Positions 1 to 5,242 of a DNA stretch of 6,770 nucleotides are shown here, piece by piece; the stretch's first letter is position 1; every line of letters begins with the position of its first letter. This DNA comes from Stenotrophomonas maltophilia (GTDB taxonomy: Bacteria; Pseudomonadota; Gammaproteobacteria; Xanthomonadales; Xanthomonadaceae): contig DJBL01000095.1 in NCBI GenBank assembly GCA_002435595.1, positions 1 to 6,770 of the forward strand, in the 5' to 3' direction. The notes below the pieces were generated by a model. It did no database searches and had not been told where the DNA came from. It worked only from the letters and a program-made list of their open reading frames with translations. A program made the position numbers and the translations under genes.

Positions 1-144
1 CACCTCGCGGGCGGCGGCATTGGCGCTGTCGGCCGCCTGCGCGGCGTCCTGGCGGGCCTGCTCGGCTTCCGGGCCCTTGCACGCGGCCAGGCCCAGCAGC
101 AGGGAGGCGGCCAGCAGGGAAGTGGTCAACGGACGGATGTTCAT
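1..144 (-). CDS. Alanine-rich lipoprotein, N-terminal part (cut by window edge)
   Basis: Reading from ATG at 144-142 down to base 1 gives 48 codons with no stop, so the gene continues outside the window. The N-terminus is a clear lipoprotein signal peptide: Arg4 near the start, a Leu/Ala-rich core from residues 10 to 20, and the lipobox LAAC with the acylated Cys at residue 22. Lys follows the Cys, not Asp, so outer-membrane sorting is expected by the usual rule. The mature part begins KGPEAEQARQ and then becomes Ala-rich (DAAQAADSANAAAR). GGAGAG at 154-149 lies 4 bases before the ATG and supports this start. It sits just downstream of, and in the same direction as, the second Ala-rich lipoprotein at 304-645, and the two look like diverged paralogues. 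A terminator separates them, so it probably has its own promoter, which I could not identify. Specific function is unknown. Confidence 0.8.
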   Translation of the reverse strand, partial: MNIRPLTTSLLAASLLLGLAACKGPEAEQARQDAAQAADSANAAAREV

Positions 145-222
145 GGCGCTCTCCGGTACGGGAATCGTAGGGAGGCCAGCCTATTCATGCCGCCGTGAAG
201 ACCGGGTCGGCACGCGCGGCGC

Positions 223-244
223 GGGCGCGGGGACTGCCGCGCCC
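223..244. repeat. GC-rich perfect hairpin between the two lipoprotein genes
   Basis: GGGCGCGG (223-230) and CCGCGCCC (237-244) form a perfect 8-bp stem with a 6-base loop. It directly abuts the terminator at 245-275. In the minus direction no U-run follows it, so it is not a terminator by itself. It may be a second pause or backup element, or a structural element ahead of the downstream lipoprotein gene. Confidence 0.5.
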
Positions 245-275
245 AAAGAAAAAGCCGCTGGCGAACCAGCGGCTT
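245..275 (-). terminator. Intrinsic terminator of the 304-645 lipoprotein gene
   Basis: A perfect 10-bp stem, AAGCCGCTGG (252-261) with CCAGCGGCTT (266-275), encloses a 4-base loop that reads TTCG on the minus strand. Reading minus, the stem is followed at once by TTTTTCTTT. It begins 29 bases after the TAA stop of the lipoprotein gene. This is a textbook Rho-independent terminator. Confidence 0.88.
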
Positions 276-303
276 CTTCAGACTTGCTTGAAGAAAGAAG
301 TGA

Positions 304-645
304 TTACTTCTTGGCTTCTTCAGCAGCGTCCTTGGCCTGCTCGGCGGTGGCTTCACCGGCCTTGGCAGCGTCTGCAGCGGTGTCGGCAGCAGCGTCGGTG
401 GCAGCAGCGCCAGCCTGGGCAGCGGCGTCAGCCGAGGTGTTGGCAGCGGTGGCGGCGGTGTCGGCAGCAGCCTGGGCAGCGTCGGCGGTCTGGGCGCCAG
501 CAGCAGCGGCCTGGTCGGCGGCGACCTGGGCGTCAGCGGCAGCTTCGTTGGCCGAAGCAGCGGCGTCAGCAGCCTGTTCCTGCTTGGAGCAGGCGGTCAG
601 AGCCAGGCCCAGGGCCATCGCGATCAGCAGCTTGTTGATGCTCAT
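304..645 (-). CDS. Small alanine-rich outer-membrane lipoprotein, probably abundant
   Basis: The protein is 113 aa, from ATG 645-643 to TAA 306-304. Residues 1-18 are a lipoprotein signal peptide (Lys5, Leu/Ala core) ending in the lipobox LTAC, with Cys19 as the lipidated residue. Ser at +2 predicts the outer membrane. The mature 95 residues are about half Ala, with no Pro, no aromatic residue and no second Cys, so one long helix or coiled coil is expected. Asp residues recur at 11-residue spacing (mature positions 9/20, 26/37, 44/55/66). The C-terminus is EEAKK. By analogy only, Lpp and OprI are also small helical lipoproteins ending in Lys, which links Lpp to peptidoglycan; whether this protein does so is inference. 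GAGGA at 659-655, 9 bases from the ATG, fixes the start. Ala codons are about 25 GCT, 26 GCC, 1 GCA and 1 GCG, unlike the GCG-rich neighbours, which fits strong expression. It has its own promoter and terminator, so it is monocistronic. Confidence 0.85.
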   Translation of the reverse strand: MSINKLLIAMALGLALTACSKQEQAADAAASANEAAADAQVAADQAAAAGAQTADAAQAAADTAATAANTSADAAAQAGAAATDAAADTAADAAKAGEATAEQAKDAAEEAKK

Positions 646-699
646 TGTTGTGAATCCTCGTCGTTAGATTAGGCAACGCGCTATTGCGCGCCCGGCAAC

Positions 700-727
700 A
701 TGATGACAAGCCACGTTTGGCTGTCAA
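700..727 (-). promoter_or_regulatory. Sigma70-type promoter for the 304-645 lipoprotein
   Basis: On the minus strand a perfect -35 box TTGACA (727-722) is followed after 16 bases by CATCAT (705-700), a 4/6 match to the -10 consensus. Transcription would begin near 693 and give a leader of about 48 bases. That leader contains a small hairpin, CGCGC (677-681) with GCGCG (686-690), which could protect the 5' end. The perfect -35 box and the position are good evidence; the -10 box is only fair. Confidence 0.6.
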
Positions 728-732
728 GCGAT

Positions 733-759
733 CGCGCATTCATTTTTGCGAAATGCGCG
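733..759. repeat. Inverted repeat between thiolase stop and lipoprotein promoter
   Basis: CGCGCATT (733-740) and AATGCGCG (752-759) form a perfect 8-bp inverted repeat with an 11-base spacer. It lies 10 bases past the thiolase stop and 5 bases upstream of the lipoprotein -35 box. No U-run follows in the minus direction, so it is a poor intrinsic terminator. It could end thiolase mRNA in a Rho-assisted way, protect the 3' end, or act as a protein-binding site next to the promoter. Confidence 0.5.
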
Positions 760-769
760 TTAAGTTCAA

Positions 770-1945
770 TCAAATCAATTCGATGGCAATCGCGGTTGCT
801 TCGCCGCCGCCGATGCAGAGGGTGGCGATGCCGCGCTTTCCGCCGCGCGTGCGCAATGCGTTGACCAGCGTCACCACCAGGCGTGCGCCCGAAGCACCGA
901 TCGGATGCCCCAATGCGCAGGCACCGCCATTCACGTTGACCTTCGCGTGCGGGACGCCCAGCTCGCGGATCGGTGCCATCGCCACCACCGCGAAGGCCTC
1001 GTTGATCTCGAACAGGTCGACCTGGTCCAGCGTCCAGCCGGTCTTGGCCAGCAGCGTGTGCAGCGCGCCGATCGGGGCGGTGGTGAACCACTCCGGTTCC
1101 TGCGAGTGGGTGGCGTGGGCCACGATCCGGGCCAGCGGCTGCAGGCCGCGCGCGGCCGCATCTTCCTCGGTCAGCAGCACCACCGCGGCGGCGCCGTCGG
1201 AGATGCTGGAGGAGCTGGCGGCGGTGACCGTGCCGTCCTTCTTGAAGGCCGGACGCAGGGTCGGGATCTTGGCGATGTCCGAGCGGCCCGGCTGTTCGTC
1301 CTGGGCAAACTCGACCTCGCCCTTGCGCGTGGCGACCTTCACCGCGACGATTTCATCGTCGAATGCACCGCTGGCCTGCGCGGCCTGGGCGCGGCGCACC
1401 GACTCGATGGCGAATGCGTCCTGCTCCTCGCGGCTGACCTGGTACTTGTCCACCGCACATTCGGCGAACTCGCCCATGGCCTTGCCGTCGTAGGCGTTGA
1501 CCAGGCCGTCGTGGGCCATGTGGTCGACCGCCTGGAAGTTGCCGAAGCGGTTGCCGGTGCGCGAGTTGGGCAGCATGTGCGGTGCGTTGGACATCGACTC
1601 CATGCCGCCGGCGACCACGATGCTGGCCGAACCGGCCTTGATCAGGTCATGCCCCAGCATGATGGCCTTCATGCCCGAACCGCACACCTTGTTGAGCGTG
1701 GTGGCGCCGGTGGCCAGCGGGATGCCGGCGGCGATCGCGGCCTGGCGCGCCGGCGCCTGGCCGAGATTGGCCGGCAGCACGCAGCCCATGATCACTTCGG
1801 AGACATCCGCCGCGGGCACCCCGGACTGCTGCAGTGCCGCGGCAATGGCGGCGGCGCCCAGGGTGGGGGTGGGCACGCCGTTGAACTGGCCCAGGAAGGA
1901 ACCGATGGCGGTGCGTTTGGCAGCGGCGATGACGATGTTGGACAT
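770..1945 (-). CDS. Acetyl-CoA C-acetyltransferase (PhaA/AtoB-type thiolase)
   Basis: The 391-aa protein is the usual length for a biosynthetic thiolase (EC 2.3.1.9), which condenses two acetyl-CoA to acetoacetyl-CoA or cleaves it in reverse, in the cytosol. The start MSNIVIAAAKRTAIGSF is typical of the family. The catalytic set is complete: nucleophile Cys88 in LNKVCGSGMKA, NEAFA at 315-319, His347 in GGACALGHPIG, and Cys377 in LCIGGGEA. The family loop before DGAAA reads TAASSSSISD rather than the more common TAGNAS form. The reading frame stays open 72 codons upstream, but that stretch is Pro/Arg-rich and unlike thiolases, so ATG 1945-1943 is chosen; the ribosome site before it is weak (GAGA at 1954-1951). 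The stop is TGA 772-770. It stands alone on the minus strand, divergent from the autotransporter, so context does not show whether it serves ketone or acetoacetate use, polyhydroxybutyrate synthesis or amino acid breakdown. Sequence alone does not settle phaA versus atoB as a name. Confidence 0.93.
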   Translation of the reverse strand: MSNIVIAAAKRTAIGSFLGQFNGVPTPTLGAAAIAAALQQSGVPAADVSEVIMGCVLPANLGQAPARQAAIAAGIPLATGATTLNKVCGSGMKAIMLGHDLIKAGSASIVVAGGMESMSNAPHMLPNSRTGNRFGNFQAVDHMAHDGLVNAYDGKAMGEFAECAVDKYQVSREEQDAFAIESVRRAQAAQASGAFDDEIVAVKVATRKGEVEFAQDEQPGRSDIAKIPTLRPAFKKDGTVTAASSSSISDGAAAVVLLTEEDAAARGLQPLARIVAHATHSQEPEWFTTAPIGALHTLLAKTGWTLDQVDLFEINEAFAVVAMAPIRELGVPHAKVNVNGGACALGHPIGASGARLVVTLVNALRTRGGKRGIATLCIGGGEATAIAIELI

Positions 1946-2006
1946 GGCAATCTCGTTGGTGCGTGAGCGATATACGAAATGGGAATGCGGGCACGGGGCC
2001 GACGCG

Positions 2007-2165
2007 TTCCCGGCAGACTGCGTGGGGTAGCCCAGTATAGAGGGTCGCGGTTTACCACCGGTGTCTGCGCCACGCCCCGGCGGTGGCAGGCACACGCGGA
2101 CCGGGCCGGCGTGCGAATGTGGGATGGCGCGCATTGGCGCGCCCTGGTTTTCCCGGCACACTGCG
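2007..2165. repeat. Pair of 16-bp near-identical direct repeats
   Basis: TTCCCGGCAGACTGCG (2007-2022) and TTCCCGGCACACTGCG (2150-2165) match at 15 of 16 bases and start 143 bp apart. Both lie in the divergent intergenic region. Possible regulator sites; no known consensus was recognised. Confidence 0.5.
2034..2039 (-). promoter_or_regulatory. Candidate -10 box for the thiolase gene
   Basis: On the minus strand TATACT (5/6 of the consensus) lies about 90 bases upstream of the thiolase ATG. No -35 box worth naming is found 16-18 bases upstream of it, so this is a weak call. Confidence 0.28.
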
Positions 2166-2264
2166 CGCTACCGGCCAAGGTACACAGGCTTGGCACTTGT
2201 CGCCGGTCAGGTCCAGGAGGACCGACCAGGCGGATGCAGACGATACGTCAACGGGGACACAGGG

Positions 2265-5117
2265 ATGAACAAGGCAGTAGTGGGGCGGACCGTGCTGGTC
2301 ACGGCGATGGCAGCGGCATTGAGCGCCTGCGGCGGCGGGGGCGGCGGCAGCAACGTGCGGGTGGATCCACCACCGGTCACGCCTCCGCCCACCACCCCCC
2401 CGACCACGCCGCCGACCAAGCCACCGGAGCCGGCGTTCGACGCGCACCTGACCATCACCCAGGCCGGTGCCGCGCGCACCGCGGGGCTGGACGGTACCGG
2501 CGTGCGCATCGGCGTGGTCGATTCGGGCGTGGTGCGCAACCACGCCTCGCTGGATGGGCGCGTGCTGGCCAACTACAGCTATCTCGATGGCCGTACCAAC
2601 AACCTCAACGTGGATGACGTGGTCGGCCACGGCACCGCCGTGGCCGAACTGGCCGCGGGCAAGGCGGTGGGCGGCTGGCCGGGCGGTATCGCCCCGGGCG
2701 CGCAGATCGTGTCGGCGCGCATCATCGCCGACCAGCGGCCCGCCGATGACGGCTCCGGCAACGGCAACGAAGTCACCGGTGCCCTCGGCCTGGCCGGGGT
2801 CCACCAGGACCTGATCAGCCAGGGCGTGAAGGTGATGAACAACTCCTGGGGCGGTCTGTACTGGACCAACCCGTCGGCGACCGCGCCGATCGCCCAGGAG
2901 TACCGTCCCTTCATCATCACCAATGGCGGCCTGGTGGTGTTTGCCACCGGCAATGAAAGCAAGGCCAATCCCTCAAGCATGGCGGCGCTGCCGAGCCAGG
3001 TCGGCGTGGGTGGCACCCTGCCGGCGGCGGATCTGGAGCGCGGCTGGCTGAGCGTGACCGCGGTGGATTCCAGCGACCCGAGCAAGCTGGCGTCCTATGC
3101 CAATGCATGCGGCGTGGCCGCGCGCTACTGCCTGGCCGCGCCTGGCGCGGCGGTCTACGTGGACCCGGCCTATGTCACCGGGTCCACCACCCTGCCCAAG
3201 TACCTGTGGAACTACGGCACCTCCTTCGCCGCACCGCTGGTCTCCGGCGCGGCCGCGCTGGTGTGGCAGAAGTACCCGTACTTCAGCAACGACCTGGTCC
3301 GCCAGACCCTGCTCGGCACCGCCACCGACCTTGGCGCCAGCGGCGTGGACAGCACCTTCGGCTACGGCCTGCTCAACATCGCCAAGGCGATCAACGGCCC
3401 GGCGCGGTTGGACTGGGGCAACACCACCGTCAACGTCAACCAGGTCGCGCTGAACTCGGTCTGGAGCAACGACATCAGCGGCAGTGGCGGGCTGATCAAG
3501 CAGGGCGTCGGGGCACTGGGCCTGGCCGGGGCCAATACCTACACCGGCGATACCCGCATCGAGCAGGGCACCATCGCCCTGCGCAACGGTGCCTCGCTCA
3601 CCTCCAACGTGACCGTGGTGCCCAATGCGGGCGGCCCGAACGCGTCCGCGCTGCAGTTCCTGGGCGGCAACGGCCGGGTCAAGGGCAACGTGGTCAACGG
3701 TGGCAGCGTGATCCTGCGGGATGCCAACACCACCGGCACCATCGAAGGCAACTACACCCAGCAGTCCGGTGCACAGCTGATGATCGCGCTGGGCGGCAGC
3801 CCGCTGAACGTGACCGGCACCGCCGCCCTGGCCGGCAACGTGCACGTGTCCAACATCCTTGCCGGCTACGTACCCGCGGCCGGTCGCACCCAGGTCGTGC
3901 TGCAGGCCGGGCAGATCAGCGGCCAGTTCGCCGCGGTCACCCACAGCCTCACCCAGGCCACGCTGTTGCAGATGTCGCTGCAGCAGAGCACCACCGCGGT
4001 CACGCTCACCACCGATCAGATCAACATCACCACCGCCAGCCTCAATGCCGGTCTGGGCGGCACCGCGCTGGCCGCGGCATCGCGCGTTGAAACCGCCTTC
4101 GAGGTGCTCGATCGCGGCGGCATGGCCGGCAGCGCATTTGCCGACGGTGCCGGCGAGCTGCAGCGCGTGCAGGGCAACCAGGCCCTGCAGGACAGCCTGG
4201 ACAGCCTCTCGGGCAAGGCCCATGCACTGGCCACGGCCGCCACCTTCGACAGCATCGACCTCAACCGCCGCGCGCTGTCGGCGCGCTTTGACCAGGTGCA
4301 GGCCGCGCCGCGGCTGCGCGGGGCGTGGCAGAGCCAGCTCGGCGAGGTCGGGCAGGGCAGCTTCTCGGCCAGTGGCGCGGACACGCGCGGCTGGATGATG
4401 GGCCAGGACGTGGCGGTGGGCAGCAATGGCGTGATGGGCTTTGCCTTCGGCGAAACCCGCACCCACAACAACCGCGACTGGGGCAGCGACCGCGGTCGTG
4501 ATCGCCAGTCGCAGGCGCAGCTGTACGCCGGCTGGAACACGGGGCGTGCCTATGCACTGGGCCAGGTGGGCGCGGGCCAGTTCAACCGCGAGATCGATCG
4601 CCAGCTGCTGCTCGGTGCCGGCCAGTACGGGGTCAACGCGCGCTACGGCGGCAGCTTCAGTGCGGCCAGCGTGGAAGCCGGGTACCGCTTCGGCCAGGGG
4701 CGCGCCTCGCTCACCCCGTACCTGGGCGCGGACTACTCGCGCGTGGACAGCGATCGCTTCAGCGAGCAGGGCGGCCTGGGCTTTGGCCTGCGTACCGAAG
4801 GCAACCTGAGCACGCGCAGCCAGGCCCTGGCCGGCGTGCGTGCCGAACGCCAGTGGGGCAACTGGGCACTGCGCGGCTACGCGGAGTGGCAGCAGCTGCT
4901 GTCCAGCACCGGGCTCACCCAGGACGCCAGCTTCGTTGGCGTGGACGCGTGGGCGCCGATGGCCGGCCTGCAGCCGGCGCGCTCGGGCGGCCTGTTCGGG
5001 CTGTCAGTGGAATCGTGGCTGACCCGCCACAGCCGCGTGGCCTTCGGCTACGACCAGCGCTTTGGTCCGCGTGGCGATCTCAGCCAGGTGGCGCTGCGCT
5101 ACTCGGCCGCGTTCTGA
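2265..5117 (+). CDS. Lipoprotein subtilisin-like autotransporter (S8 serine protease, NalP/SphB1-like)
   Basis: A 950-aa type Va autotransporter. Residues 1-21 are a lipoprotein signal peptide with lipobox LSAC (Cys22), followed by six Gly and a Pro/Thr linker to about residue 56. The S8 domain spans about 60-375 with a complete triad: Asp86 in VVDSGV, His122 in GHGTAVAE, Ser320 in GTSFAAP, plus oxyanion Asn230 in ATGN. A short beta-helix passenger follows (about 380-590) with one autotransporter repeat (GGLIKQGVGALGLAGANTYT, 408-427). Next come a helical linker (about 600-680) and a barrel domain (about 685-950) ending ALRYSAAF, with the terminal Phe expected by the BAM complex. The start at 2265 is preceded by GGGGA (2253-2257) and puts the signal peptide at the N-terminus; an in-frame ATG at 2061 would bury it. 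NalP and SphB1 share this lipid anchor and release other surface proteins, so a surface-processing role is inferred. The substrate is unknown. Likely monocistronic. Confidence 0.92.
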   Translation: MNKAVVGRTVLVTAMAAALSACGGGGGGSNVRVDPPPVTPPPTTPPTTPPTKPPEPAFDAHLTITQAGAARTAGLDGTGVRIGVVDSGVVRNHASLDGRVLANYSYLDGRTNNLNVDDVVGHGTAVAELAAGKAVGGWPGGIAPGAQIVSARIIADQRPADDGSGNGNEVTGALGLAGVHQDLISQGVKVMNNSWGGLYWTNPSATAPIAQEYRPFIITNGGLVVFATGNESKANPSSMAALPSQVGVGGTLPAADLERGWLSVTAVDSSDPSKLASYANACGVAARYCLAAPGAAVYVDPAYVTGSTTLPKYLWNYGTSFAAPLVSGAAALVWQKYPYFSNDLVRQTLLGTATDLGASGVDSTFGYGLLNIAKAINGPARLDWGNTTVNVNQVALNSVWSNDISGSGGLIKQGVGALGLAGANTYTGDTRIEQGTIALRNGASLTSNVTVVPNAGGPNASALQFLGGNGRVKGNVVNGGSVILRDANTTGTIEGNYTQQSGAQLMIALGGSPLNVTGTAALAGNVHVSNILAGYVPAAGRTQVVLQAGQISGQFAAVTHSLTQATLLQMSLQQSTTAVTLTTDQINITTASLNAGLGGTALAAASRVETAFEVLDRGGMAGSAFADGAGELQRVQGNQALQDSLDSLSGKAHALATAATFDSIDLNRRALSARFDQVQAAPRLRGAWQSQLGEVGQGSFSASGADTRGWMMGQDVAVGSNGVMGFAFGETRTHNNRDWGSDRGRDRQSQAQLYAGWNTGRAYALGQVGAGQFNREIDRQLLLGAGQYGVNARYGGSFSAASVEAGYRFGQGRASLTPYLGADYSRVDSDRFSEQGGLGFGLRTEGNLSTRSQALAGVRAERQWGNWALRGYAEWQQLLSSTGLTQDASFVGVDAWAPMAGLQPARSGGLFGLSVESWLTRHSRVAFGYDQRFGPRGDLSQVALRYSAAF
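2395..2401 (+). repeat. C7 homopolymer in the autotransporter linker
   Basis: Seven consecutive C fall in codons 44-46 (Thr-Pro-Pro) of the Pro/Thr linker. Gain or loss of one C would shift the frame before the protease domain. A run of five G (2337-2341) in the poly-Gly codons lies nearby. NalP in Neisseria is phase-variable through a poly-C tract; here the tract is short, so slippage is only possible. Confidence 0.6.
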
Positions 5118-5121
5118 GCAT

Positions 5122-5157
5122 CGCGTGCGGGGTGCCCGACCGGGCGCCCCGCACGCG
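5122..5157. repeat. Long stable hairpin just after the autotransporter stop
   Basis: CGCGTGCGGGG (5122-5132) pairs perfectly with CCCCGCACGCG (5147-5157). One G-T pair and GCCC/GGGC extend the stem inward to about 16 bp, with a GACC loop. It begins 5 bases after the TGA. No U-run follows on either strand, so it is more likely a 3' mRNA-stabilising structure or a Rho-assisted end than a standalone intrinsic terminator. Confidence 0.65.
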
Positions 5158-5182
5158 CTGCCGGCGCGCCGCCGAACACCGG

Positions 5183-5215
5183 AAAAATGAAAAGGGCGCG
5201 ACCCAGTCGCGCCCT
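5183..5215 (-). terminator. Intrinsic terminator of the dehydrogenase gene, possibly bidirectional
   Basis: AGGGCGCGAC (5193-5202) and GTCGCGCCCT (5206-5215) form a perfect 10-bp stem with a 3-base loop. On the minus strand the GC-rich part is followed by TTTTCATTTTT, a strong tail for the dehydrogenase gene that stops at 5243. On the plus strand the sequence after it (GTTTCGTT) is moderately T-rich, so it may also end autotransporter transcripts. Confidence 0.85.
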
Positions 5216-5242
5216 GTTTCGTTGCCGCGGCGAAGACGCCGA

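Larger units (their letters stand above)
1946..2264. other. Divergent intergenic region, thiolase / autotransporter
   Basis: These 319 bases separate the two divergent genes. They hold a candidate minus-strand -10 box, a 16-bp near-perfect direct repeat and a 6-bp hairpin GGCGCG/CGCGCC (2126-2131 with 2138-2143). They also hold a consensus AGGAGGA (2215-2221) that does not serve any convincing start: the autotransporter ATG is 43 bases further on. I found no good plus-strand promoter and no convincing small gene. Open frames run through it in several phases, as expected at this GC content. Confidence 0.6.

Noticed and set aside
20..667. 215-codon plus-strand frame opposite the lipoproteins
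   Set aside because: Its Ala/Ser-rich product is just the complement of GCT/GCC repeats and crosses the terminator.
905..1966. 353-codon plus-strand frame opposite the thiolase
   Set aside because: It is Arg/Gly/His-rich without motifs and is antisense to a well-supported enzyme.
1946..2161. In-frame 72-codon N-terminal extension of the thiolase
   Set aside because: It is Pro/Arg/Gly-rich, unlike any thiolase N-terminus, and the family start MSNIVIAAAKRTAIGSF fits ATG 1945.
2189..2204. Possible sigma54 promoter TTGGCACTTGTCGCC before the autotransporter
   Set aside because: TGGCAC is present, but the required GC element at the right spacing is missing.
2215..2236. Consensus AGGAGGA followed 12 bases later by an ATG at 2234
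   Set aside because: The ATG lies in a different frame from the autotransporter and opens only into an Arg-rich shadow frame. The spacing is also too long.
2061..2264. In-frame ATG at 2061 as start of the autotransporter
   Set aside because: It would place the lipoprotein signal peptide at residue 69 and has no ribosome site; GGGGA supports the ATG at 2265.
2973..4466. 497-codon minus-strand frame opposite the autotransporter
   Set aside because: It has His/Gly/Val-rich composition and no domain, and it lies opposite a gene with full catalytic motifs. Long antisense frames are common at this GC content.
5122..5157. SMAG-type GTAG REP element of Stenotrophomonas
   Set aside because: The hairpin lacks the GTAG head and appears only once in the window.
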